DNA of 5,022 bases, taken from Planktothrix sp. UBA8402. Lineage in GTDB: Bacteria; Cyanobacteriota; Cyanobacteriia; Cyanobacteriales; Microcoleaceae. The notes under the pieces are model-generated. The model worked only from the letters and a program-made list of their open reading frames with translations, was not told the origin of the DNA and did no database searches. Every line of letters starts with the position of its first letter. Within the stretch, counting starts at the first letter, position 1. The DNA is taken from assembly GCA_003456035.1 (NCBI GenBank), contig DMPJ01000217.1, positions 1 to 5,022 of the forward strand. Reading direction: 5' to 3'. This document shows, in pieces, positions 1-5,022 of this stretch. The position numbers and the translations under genes are program-made.

Positions 1-45
1 ATTACGAATTACGAATTGAGAATTGGGAATAAACTGATAACTGAT
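1..45. repeat. Heptanucleotide tandem repeats (STRR-like)
   Basis: Positions 1-28 read as four consecutive 7-mers: ATTACGA, ATTACGA, ATTGAGA and ATTGGGA. Positions 32-45 are two exact copies of AACTGAT. Short tandem heptamer arrays of this kind are a known feature of cyanobacterial intergenic DNA (short tandemly repeated repetitive sequences). The array touches the window edge, so its true length is unknown. It lies just downstream of the minus-strand HpsJ-family gene. No coding potential or clear hairpin is visible here. Confidence 0.6.
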
Positions 46-66
46 AATGCGGATACTTGATAACTT

Positions 67-900
67 TTACGCGGTTGGTGTTTTCCGACGATTTCCACTT
101 CGCAGAATTCCTAAACCTTTTAATCCTGTCCAACCCAGAGTAATATAGCCAATAGCTAATAATAAACTACTGATTCCAGTTCTCAAACTCGATTTTAAGG
201 ACTGAGTTTTGGCTTGTTTTTCTAGTTCTAATTTGCGATCGCGAATTTGAGTTAACAATTGTGTTGGTAAATTATCCGCTTGTTGATTCAGAAATTCCTC
301 AATAGCTTTAGGATTAGATTTAGACTGTTCTAAAAGATCTTTAACTTGCTTAGGAAGACTCGGGTTAGCAAGGGCTTGATTTAAGGCATCAGGATTTTGC
401 AGCAGACCTGCAAATTGATCTTTAAGCTGAGTTTTTCTCTGTTGAATTTGTTGCTGGAATTGATCATTACCGATTTGCTGTTCCAGTTGAGTTTGAGCTT
501 GAGTCGCTTGTTGATTAATTTCTGCGAGAGCCTCGGCTCTAGCTAAACGGGTATTATTTAGGTGCAAAGGAAATAGTAAAAGATACAATAACCCGAATAA
601 ACTTGCCAGCAATGACACCCAAAACCTTAAACTGGCAAAGGGTTTAGCGGGCTTAACATTCCCTTCGGTAGCAGCATCCATCCAAAAGGCAATAAAAACT
701 AAGGCCATTCCCACCATAGGGACAATGCCTCGATCTACTAAATCACTGGTGGTGCTAATTTGCCAGCCTCGGTTAAGAAAATTGGGCGGAATCAAAATTA
801 CCAGAAAATCTACCAGGGAGGAGAAAATTAAAATTACTCCAACCAGTTTCAGGATCAGAGAGGTTGCAGAGGAAAATTGACGGCTAGAAGTGGCTTTCAT
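67..900 (-). CDS. HpsJ-family membrane protein with coiled-coil domain
   Basis: This 277-residue protein resembles the cyanobacterial HpsJ family, named after a gene of the hormogonium polysaccharide locus; the biochemical role of the family is not established. Hydrophobic segments are visible at about residues 15-38, 58-76 and 93-114, with a fourth near the C-terminus at about 243-267. Between them, residues 118-235 form a long Gln/Lys/Glu/Leu-rich stretch expected to be helical and partly coiled coil, followed by a basic tail (GNRRKTPTA). The N-terminal pattern, with LVGVILIFSSLVDFLVILIPPNF and then VDRGIVPMVG, is what I recognise as HpsJ-like. It is probably an inner-membrane protein with a large soluble helical domain. 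The gene diverges from the nucleotidyltransferase gene across a 112-bp spacer; only a weak GGA precedes the ATG by 7 bases. No other hps genes or glycosyltransferases are in the window, so a polysaccharide role is inferred from the family name alone. Confidence 0.65.
   Translation of the reverse strand: MKATSSRQFSSATSLILKLVGVILIFSSLVDFLVILIPPNFLNRGWQISTTSDLVDRGIVPMVGMALVFIAFWMDAATEGNVKPAKPFASLRFWVSLLASLFGLLYLLLFPLHLNNTRLARAEALAEINQQATQAQTQLEQQIGNDQFQQQIQQRKTQLKDQFAGLLQNPDALNQALANPSLPKQVKDLLEQSKSNPKAIEEFLNQQADNLPTQLLTQIRDRKLELEKQAKTQSLKSSLRTGISSLLLAIGYITLGWTGLKGLGILRSGNRRKTPTA
235..242. repeat. HIP1 octamer palindrome
   Basis: Exact GCGATCGC, the highly iterated palindrome of cyanobacterial genomes. 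It lies inside the HpsJ-family coding region. Confidence 0.9.
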
Positions 901-1012
901 TAGATAATCCGTAAACTAAGTTATGATCTCGATAAACGTTACAATTTTAGTCGGTTCAGACCCTTGGATAGACTGACCGTGATAAATTCTCTCCCTCCCC
1001 AATAAAACTTAA

Positions 1013-1501
1013 ATGACTGCCTATATTTACACCTTAACCGAATTAAAACAAGACATCGCCCTTGATCCTCAACGGTGGCGTCCCCTGGTATTTACCAATG
1101 GCTGTTTTGATTTAATTCATGCGGGTCATGTTCGCTATTTACAAGCGGCTAAGGCATTAGGGCGATCGCTCGTTGTCGGATTAAATAGCGATTTATCCAT
1201 CCAAACCATTAAACCGCAAAAACCCGGACATCCTCAGCGCCCTATCGTCCCGGAAGCACAACGGGCCGAAGTTTTAGCCAGCCTCAAGCCTATTGATGGA
1301 GTGGTGATTTTTCCCGAAACTACCGCCGATCATTTAATCCAAATCCTAAAACCCGATATTTATGTTAAGGGGGGCGACTACACCTGGGAAACTCTCCCAG
1401 AAGCCCCTATTGTACAAGCCTACGGCGGTCAAGTTGCTTTGATTAATATTGAAGTCCCCTCCTCCACCAGCGCCCTAATTCAACGGATTCTCAACGGTTA
1501 A
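1013..1501 (+). CDS. rfaE2: Stand-alone RfaE2/HldE-C-like nucleotidyltransferase
   Basis: This 162-residue protein is a cytidylyltransferase-like Rossmann-fold enzyme. It resembles the adenylyltransferase half of E. coli HldE, which converts D-glycero-beta-D-manno-heptose 1-phosphate and ATP to ADP-heptose and pyrophosphate. The nucleotide-binding motif HAGH is at residues 36-39 in the context FTNGCFDLIHAGH (27-39), followed by GLNSD (56-60), RPIVPEAQRAEVLASL (76-91), VKGGDY (118-123) and the C-terminal SSTSALIQRI (150-159). All align in order with the HldE C-terminal domain. Between SD and RPIVP the loop is a few residues longer (KPQKPGHPQ) than in E. coli. The sugar-kinase half (RfaE1) is absent, as is usual for single-domain homologues. 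Many cyanobacteria lack typical heptose-containing LPS cores, so the real sugar phosphate may differ; the nucleotidyltransferase chemistry is much safer than the substrate. No Shine-Dalgarno precedes the ATG. gun4 follows 72 bp downstream on the same strand. Confidence 0.85.
   Translation: MTAYIYTLTELKQDIALDPQRWRPLVFTNGCFDLIHAGHVRYLQAAKALGRSLVVGLNSDLSIQTIKPQKPGHPQRPIVPEAQRAEVLASLKPIDGVVIFPETTADHLIQILKPDIYVKGGDYTWETLPEAPIVQAYGGQVALINIEVPSSTSALIQRILNG
1162..1169. repeat. HIP1 octamer palindrome
   Basis: Exact GCGATCGC within the nucleotidyltransferase coding region (GRSLVV segment). Confidence 0.9.
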
Positions 1502-1542
1502 CAGTTGCCTGGTGCTTGTACAATAGTTAATGTTAAGAATTC

Positions 1543-1548
1543 TATACT
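1543..1548 (+). promoter_or_regulatory. Possible -10 element for gun4
   Basis: TATACT matches the TATAAT consensus at five of six positions and lies 25 bases before the gun4 ATG. No good -35 hexamer sits 16-18 bases upstream; the nearest candidate, TTGTAC at 1516-1521, would leave a 21-base spacer. gun4 may instead be read through from the preceding gene 72 bp upstream. Confidence 0.25.
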
Positions 1549-1573
1549 GATTTAAATACGCCATCACTCCCCT

Positions 1574-2305
1574 ATGACTGACCTGACCACTTCCCCCGAA
1601 AACAATGCCATCAGTGCGGATGAATTGCGCTCTGGACTTTTTGCAGCTTCGGAAAAAGCTCAATTCCAACTGCTACAAACATTAACCCAAGGTGGGGAAA
1701 CGGTTTGGGAGGTTTTAATGGAATTTTTATTAAAACAACAATCCCATCCCCCTAGTTTAATTAACGGTAAAGTTTATCAAATTTTATATACCGCTATTCC
1801 CACTTCTGAAAAAGTCAGTAACTTTTTGCAAACTAATTTTCCAACCGGAATTATCCCCTTAAAATCCGATATCGGAATTGATTATATCCCTCTACAAAAA
1901 TTACTCGCCCAACAGGACTTTTTTGAAGCGGATAAATTCAGCGTCCAAAAACTTTGTGAATTAGCTGGAAGTTCTGCGGCACAAAGAAAGTGGCTTTATT
2001 TTTCTGAAATTGAACGCTTCCCAATTACCGATTTACAAACTATTGATACCCTTTGGCGCATCCATTCCGAAGGCAAATTTGGCTATTCTATCCAGCGAGA
2101 ACTTTGGCTGGGTGTGAATAAAAATTGGGATAAATTATGGCCTAAAATTGGTTGGCGCACGGATCGCAATTGGACGCGCTACCCCCAAGGATTTACCTGG
2201 GATTTAACCGCCCCTAAAGGTCATCTTCCCCTATCCAACCAGTTACGCGGCGTTAGAGTCATCGAAGCCCTACTTTCCCATAAAGCTTGGTCACAGCCTC
2301 AATAA
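1574..2305 (+). CDS. gun4: GUN4, tetrapyrrole-binding Mg-chelatase activator
   Basis: GUN4 binds protoporphyrin IX and Mg-protoporphyrin IX and stimulates Mg-chelatase (ChlH/ChlI/ChlD) at the branch point committing tetrapyrroles to chlorophyll. This 243-residue protein has the usual two-part cyanobacterial build. An N-terminal helical bundle spans roughly residues 14-90. The GUN4 core spans about 100-238, starting at GIDYIPLQKLLAQQDFFEAD (101-120) and including WLYFSEIERFP (140-150), the LWRIHSEGKFGYSIQRELW segment (160-178), W185 and W189 in NWDKLWPKIGW, and the hallmark GFTWDL...PKGHLPLSNQLRG (206-226). Length is close to the roughly 230 residues of the Synechocystis protein. No kinase or other domain is fused, so it looks like the true gun4 rather than one of the GUN4-domain regulatory paralogues. 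The protein is expected to be soluble and to associate with membranes through its partners. No chlorophyll-biosynthesis gene is adjacent. No clear Shine-Dalgarno precedes the ATG. Confidence 0.95.
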   Translation: MTDLTTSPENNAISADELRSGLFAASEKAQFQLLQTLTQGGETVWEVLMEFLLKQQSHPPSLINGKVYQILYTAIPTSEKVSNFLQTNFPTGIIPLKSDIGIDYIPLQKLLAQQDFFEADKFSVQKLCELAGSSAAQRKWLYFSEIERFPITDLQTIDTLWRIHSEGKFGYSIQRELWLGVNKNWDKLWPKIGWRTDRNWTRYPQGFTWDLTAPKGHLPLSNQLRGVRVIEALLSHKAWSQPQ

Positions 2306-2393
2306 TCGGCAGCTAAGTCTTGAAAGTCACGGAAAGGCCATAATCGGAAATTGTTTAGAAGTGTTAAGGTAGTTGATTATTTAAACGCGCAAT

Positions 2394-3413
2394 ATGATTC
2401 CTGCTGTTTTGATCCAAAATCTGAAAAAATCCTATGGCTTGTCTCCCGCCGTTAAAGATGTCTCTCTCGATGTCCAACCGGGGGAAATCTTTGGTTTGCT
2501 AGGGCCAAATGGAGCCGGAAAAACCACAACTTTAAGGGCGTTGTGTACCTTAATTACTCCCGATGCTGGACGTTTGGAGGTTTGTGGTATTTCTGTAGTA
2601 GATCAACCAAGATTAGTTCGTCAACGCTTAGGTTATGTGGCTCAGGAAGTAGCCTTAGATAAGGTATTAACTGGGCGGGAGTTATTACAATTACAAGCCG
2701 CCCTCTATCACATTCCTCGCCCTAATATTGGCGCACGAATTGATCAAGTTACGAATTTATTAGGATTAAAAGATTGGATCGATCAAAAAACCGGAAGCTA
2801 TTCCGGGGGGATTCGCAAACGCTTAGATTTAGCTTCGGGTTTACTGCATCAACCGGATTTATTAGTATTAGATGAACCCACTGTTGGCTTAGATATTGAA
2901 AGTCGGGTAGTTGTCTGGAATTTTCTCCGTCAATTAAGGGAAAATGGCACAACAGTTTTAATCACTAGCCATTATTTAGAAGAAGTTGATGCTTTAGCTG
3001 ACCGGGTGGCAATTATTGATCAAGGATTAGTAATTGCCCTGGGTACACCTTCCGAGTTAAAAGATCGAGTCGGAGGCGATCGCATTACCCTGAAAATTAG
3101 AGAATTTTCCCCGATAGAAGAAGCCGAAAAAGCCCAAGCGTTATTACAACCCTTACCCTTTGTGCAAGAGATTATTATTAACCCGGCTCAAGGCAATTCT
3201 TTGAATTTAGTTGTCCAGTCTCAAACTGATGCCTTATTTACAATTCAACAGGCTTTAAAAGATGCAGATTTACCCACCTTTGGCATTGCCCAATCTCGAC
3301 CTAGTTTAGATGATGTTTATTTAGCAGCAACAGGTCGAACTTTACTTGATGCTGAAATAGCTGCTTCTAGTAATCGAGATTTGAAAGCCGAGAAAAAGAA
3401 AAGTATGCGTTAA
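2394..3413 (+). CDS. ABC-2-type exporter ATP-binding protein (DrrA-like)
   Basis: This is the nucleotide-binding subunit of an ABC exporter: it hydrolyses ATP on the cytoplasmic face of the membrane to drive the permease encoded next door. The 339-residue protein shows every motif of an active ATPase: Walker A GPNGAGKTT (37-45), Q-loop Q84, signature YSGGIRKR (136-143), Walker B LLVLDE (156-161) with catalytic E161, D-loop VGLD (164-167) and the switch histidine H193. The signature begins YSGG rather than LSGG. After about residue 225 comes a C-terminal regulatory-type extension of about 100 residues ending in RPSLDDVYLAATGR (302-315), which is typical of the daunorubicin-resistance (DrrA/CcmA-like) branch, then a charged tail. 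The substrate cannot be read from this subunit. The ATG is preceded by AT-rich sequence without a Shine-Dalgarno; the gene begins 88 bp after gun4. The permease starts 143 bp downstream, an unusually wide gap for such a pair, caused largely by a palindromic repeat. Confidence 0.93.
   Translation: MIPAVLIQNLKKSYGLSPAVKDVSLDVQPGEIFGLLGPNGAGKTTTLRALCTLITPDAGRLEVCGISVVDQPRLVRQRLGYVAQEVALDKVLTGRELLQLQAALYHIPRPNIGARIDQVTNLLGLKDWIDQKTGSYSGGIRKRLDLASGLLHQPDLLVLDEPTVGLDIESRVVVWNFLRQLRENGTTVLITSHYLEEVDALADRVAIIDQGLVIALGTPSELKDRVGGDRITLKIREFSPIEEAEKAQALLQPLPFVQEIIINPAQGNSLNLVVQSQTDALFTIQQALKDADLPTFGIAQSRPSLDDVYLAATGRTLLDAEIAASSNRDLKAEKKKSMR
3076..3083. repeat. HIP1 octamer palindrome
   Basis: Exact GCGATCGC in the C-terminal extension of the ABC ATPase gene (GGDRIT segment). 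Confidence 0.9.
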
Positions 3414-3460
3414 GGCAATATTTTCTAAATTTTTGTAAGATATGTATACCGTAAACAATC

Positions 3461-3522
3461 GTAGGGGCGGGTTCGCGTTAACCTTTGATATCAACAAACA
3501 ATCTACCAAAACCCGCCCTTAT
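3461..3522. repeat. Palindromic dispersed-type repeat (MITE-like) between ABC genes
   Basis: The left arm 3462-3473 (TAGGGGCGGGTT) pairs with the right arm 3510-3521 (AACCCGCCCTTA). The nine inner pairs are perfect, then come one G-T wobble and two more pairs. The 36-base loop contains the perfect 10-bp palindrome TTGATATCAA (3485-3494). The GC-rich arms stand out from AT-rich flanks. I recall intergenic repeats with GTAGGGGCGGGTT-type ends in cyanobacterial genomes, so this is probably a dispersed, non-autonomous element; that recollection has not been checked. No clear target-site duplication is visible. In the transcript it would form a hairpin between the ATPase and permease genes and could affect processing, stability or the ratio of the two subunits. 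Confidence 0.7.
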
Positions 3523-3556
3523 TTCTATATCATTAACAGCCAAAACATCAAAAACC

Positions 3557-4432
3557 ATGAGTAGTTCAACAACATCTGTTAAAATTTTAACCCCGAATCA
3601 AACCGTTGATCAACAACCGAATTTAGTGGGGGAATTTATTCAAGAAACAATTGCCTTAACCCTGAGATTATTTATTCAATTAAAACGTCGTCCTTCCACC
3701 TTAATTGCTGGGATTATTCAACCCTTAATGTGGTTAATTTTATTTGGAGCACTATTTCAAAATGCCCCCAAAGGATTATTTGGAGGAACCATCAATTATG
3801 CTCAATTTTTAGCTGCGGGAATTATTGTTTTTACAGCATTTGCCGGGGCTTTAAATGCCGGATTGCCAATCATGTTTGATCGAGAATTTGGCTTTCTGAA
3901 TCGGTTATTAGTTGCCCCTTTAGTCTCTCGGTTTTCGATTGTTTTAGCTTCGGCAATTTATATTGTTACCTTGAGTTTAATTCAAACTTCTGTAATTATT
4001 GCCGCCGGAGCATTTTTAGGAGCAGGATTACCCGGAATTGCCGGATTAAGTATGATTACCCTGATTGTGTTTCTATTAGTTTTGGGAGTCACAGGTTTAA
4101 GTCTAGGATTAGCTTTTGCCTTACCCGGTCATATTGAATTAATTGCGGTAATCTTTGTCACAAATTTACCACTTTTATTTGCTAGTACCGCCCTCGCTCC
4201 TTTATCTTTTATGCCCAATTGGTTACAAGTGGTAGTTTGCCTTAATCCCCTAAGTTATGCCGTTGAACCCATTCGTTATCTATACTTAAATCAAGATTGG
4301 GCGTTCAATAGCGTGGTCATGGAAGCCCCCTTTGCTACTATTACCTTTGGCGGTGCGTTATTGGTATTAATCGGGTTTGCAACGGTGGCTTTACTTTCAA
4401 TTCAGCCTTTATTAAAGCGTCGATTTGCCTAA
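3557..4432 (+). CDS. ABC-2-type exporter permease (DrrB-like)
   Basis: This is the membrane subunit that partners the ATPase encoded just upstream; together they should form a cytoplasmic-membrane exporter of unknown substrate. From the ATG at 3557 the protein has 291 residues. It has a hydrophilic, Ser/Thr-rich N-terminus, a short amphipathic stretch ending in LKRRPSTL, and six probable membrane segments at about 47-67, 83-104, 124-150, 163-190, 194-214 and 262-285. The family motif FDREFGFLNRLLVAPLVSR (107-125), in the loop between segments two and three, and NPLSYAVEPIRYL (230-242) are characteristic of ABC-2 permeases. The frame also opens at a TTG at 3485, but those 24 extra codons lie within and just after the palindromic repeat, and an in-frame TAA (3479-3481) sits just before it. 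ATG 3557 is therefore the better start, giving a normal family length. No Shine-Dalgarno is seen before either start. Confidence 0.92.
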   Translation: MSSSTTSVKILTPNQTVDQQPNLVGEFIQETIALTLRLFIQLKRRPSTLIAGIIQPLMWLILFGALFQNAPKGLFGGTINYAQFLAAGIIVFTAFAGALNAGLPIMFDREFGFLNRLLVAPLVSRFSIVLASAIYIVTLSLIQTSVIIAAGAFLGAGLPGIAGLSMITLIVFLLVLGVTGLSLGLAFALPGHIELIAVIFVTNLPLLFASTALAPLSFMPNWLQVVVCLNPLSYAVEPIRYLYLNQDWAFNSVVMEAPFATITFGGALLVLIGFATVALLSIQPLLKRRFA

Positions 4433-4471
4433 ACCAACCCATCAGATTAATAAAATTTTTCTGAATATTAA

Positions 4472-4510
4472 TCCCCCCAACATGATGAATTTTCAGCACA
4501 TTAGGGGGGA
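4472..4510. terminator. C6/G6 hairpin, probable terminator of the ABC operon
   Basis: TCCCCCC at 4472-4478 pairs perfectly with GGGGGGA at 4504-4510 around a 25-base interior. That interior can itself pair in part: TGATGAA at 4483-4489 against TTTTCAGCA at 4490-4498, with one mismatch. The hairpin starts 40 bp after the permease stop and is followed by AT-rich sequence rather than a clean T run. It could act as a terminator or as a 3'-end-stabilising structure. No other gene end in the window has such a hairpin. Confidence 0.5.
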
Positions 4511-4519
4511 ATATTTATG

Positions 4520-4547
4520 TTGAATTTTCTGAAAATATAGCTACAAT
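4520..4547 (+). promoter_or_regulatory. Sigma-70-like promoter of the secreted-protein gene
   Basis: TTGAAT (4520-4525, four of six matches to TTGACA) is followed after 16 bases by TACAAT (4542-4547, five of six to TATAAT). Transcription would start near 4554, giving a leader of about 44 bases. The promoter sits directly behind the C6/G6 hairpin, which makes the downstream gene an independent unit. The spacer holds a 13-base palindrome, ATTTTCTGAAAAT (4524-4536), which could be an operator. Confidence 0.5.
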
Positions 4548-4582
4548 GTAGAAATCTGAGTTTTTACAATTATTTTCAAAAT

Positions 4583-4589
4583 GGTGAGG
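4583..4589 (+). promoter_or_regulatory. Shine-Dalgarno that decides the start at 4598
   Basis: GGTGAGG is the only convincing Shine-Dalgarno sequence in the window. It lies only 2 bases before the ATG at 4592 but 8 bases before the in-frame ATG at 4598, so spacing favours the second ATG. Confidence 0.55.
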
Positions 4590-4597
4590 TTATGATC

Positions 4598-4972
4598 ATG
4601 CAATTTAAGCAATTAAAATCGGCTCTGGGAATCTTCTCTTGTACTGTTGTGGCTGCGGGAATTGGGATTCTGGGCTTAACTTCAGCCAGTCTAGCTCAAT
4701 CAACTTCCGCCAGTCCTTTACAACAATTTCAAAGCTCTGATAATCCCGACCCTCTAAGTGGTTCAAATAGTGGGAAAACCATGTTAGATATTATTCATAA
4801 TTCTCGATTAGGGCGATTTAATGTAGATTATGAAGCGGTAGGAAATCAACAACGCCAAAATATTCAAGATGCGGCGACTCAATTTCGGGAAAAACAACGC
4901 TTACTCCTCCAACAACCCGAAGTTACTGAAGACTCAACTAACCCTACTGACCCCGTAGAGGTTAAACCTTAA
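4598..4972 (+). CDS. Small secreted protein of unknown function
   Basis: I do not recognise a named family. From the ATG at 4598 the product has 124 residues; the ATG at 4592 would add two (MI). The N-terminus is a standard Sec signal peptide: basic start (MQFKQLK), hydrophobic core at about residues 8-29 and a probable signal-peptidase-I site after SLA (31-33), before Gln34. The mature part of about 91 residues is hydrophilic. It has a Ser/Gln-rich linker, a conserved-looking block GKTMLDIIHNSRLGRFNVDYEA (59-80), a Gln/Arg-rich helix NQQRQNIQDAATQFREKQRLLLQQ (83-106) and an acidic, Pro/Thr-rich tail. It has no further membrane segment and no cysteine after the signal peptide. The block plus helix resembles small exported proteins I associate with cyanobacteria, without known function. 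It should be periplasmic or external. It has its own promoter and Shine-Dalgarno, so it is probably transcribed separately from the ABC exporter. Confidence 0.85.
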   Translation: MQFKQLKSALGIFSCTVVAAGIGILGLTSASLAQSTSASPLQQFQSSDNPDPLSGSNSGKTMLDIIHNSRLGRFNVDYEAVGNQQRQNIQDAATQFREKQRLLLQQPEVTEDSTNPTDPVEVKP

Positions 4973-4974
4973 TT

Positions 4975-5022
4975 GAACCACAAAGACACGAAGGGGAATT
5001 AAGAGGATTACGCAGATTAACA
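4975..5022. repeat. Intergenic dispersed-repeat-like sequence at window end
   Basis: This stretch contains ACCACAAAGACACGAAG (4977-4993) and then the near-tandem units GATTACGCA and GATTAACA (5006-5022). Both motifs are of a kind I recall recurring in cyanobacterial intergenic regions. The sequence is cut by the window edge, so neither extent nor copy number can be judged. No gene is visible in it. Confidence 0.4.

Noticed and set aside
1..45. CRISPR array
   Set aside because: Units are 7-base tandem repeats without unique spacers, and no cas gene is present.
980..988. Extended -10-like TGATAAATT before the nucleotidyltransferase gene
   Set aside because: Only four of six matches in the hexamer and no -35 at proper distance; too weak to list.
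1516..1526. NtcA-type site (GTA-N8-TAC) in the gun4 leader
   Set aside because: The GTA at 1518-1520 is followed at the required spacing by AAT, not TAC.
1475..1669. Minus-strand open frame of 64 codons overlapping the start of gun4
   Set aside because: It lies antisense to the well-supported rfaE2 and gun4 coding regions, has no recognisable domain and looks like a shadow frame.
2351..2380. TTGTTT with an 18-base spacer to GATTAT before the ABC ATPase gene
   Set aside because: Both hexamers match only moderately (GATTAT four of six) in AT-rich DNA, so chance occurrence is likely.
2749..2952. Minus-strand open frame of 67 codons inside the ABC ATPase gene
   Set aside because: It is antisense to the conserved signature and Walker B region of the ATPase and has no independent support.
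4442..4464. TCAGA/TCTGA hairpin directly after the permease stop
   Set aside because: Only five base pairs, mostly weak; the C6/G6 hairpin downstream is a far better terminator candidate.
4602..4642. Possible lipoprotein signal (Cys15 in the signal peptide, IFSC)
   Set aside because: Phe at -2 does not fit a lipobox, and the hydrophobic core continues after the cysteine; the SLA site further on fits signal peptidase I better.

Overview
The window looks like chromosomal DNA from a cyanobacterium, probably a filamentous Oscillatoriales-type strain such as Planktothrix or a relative. Three things support this: a gun4 gene (a chlorophyll-biosynthesis regulator of oxygenic phototrophs), three exact copies of the cyanobacterial HIP1 octamer GCGATCGC in 5 kb (about 0.08 expected by chance), and an HpsJ-type membrane protein. 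The genus is a guess from overall character; the phylum is secure.

Layout. Positions 1-66 hold heptanucleotide tandem repeats. An HpsJ-family membrane/coiled-coil protein (67-900, minus) is divergent from a run of plus-strand genes: a stand-alone RfaE2/HldE-C-type nucleotidyltransferase (1013-1501), gun4 (1574-2305), an ABC-2-type exporter ATPase (2394-3413) and its permease (3557-4432), then a small secreted protein of unknown function (4598-4972). A hyphenated palindromic repeat of about 60 bp (3461-3522) sits between the two ABC genes and would create a false 24-residue N-terminal extension of the permease. A C6/G6 hairpin (4472-4510) probably ends the ABC unit. It is followed by a good sigma-70-like promoter and a Shine-Dalgarno sequence for the secreted-protein gene. 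The last 48 bases (4975-5022) look like dispersed intergenic repeat sequence.

How the genes fit together. The ATPase and permease almost certainly form one two-gene exporter of the DrrAB type, substrate unknown. The nucleotidyltransferase and HpsJ relative both point loosely to envelope or exopolysaccharide biology, and GUN4 serves Mg-chelatase; no single pathway links all the genes. I see ordinary cyanobacterial core and accessory genes separated by repeat-rich spacers. I see no CRISPR array, transposase, phage gene, tRNA or rRNA, and no convincing evidence of a new multi-gene system. The points most worth a second look are the repeat inside the ABC operon with its start-codon consequence, the palindrome inside the promoter of the secreted-protein gene, and the unknown secreted protein itself.
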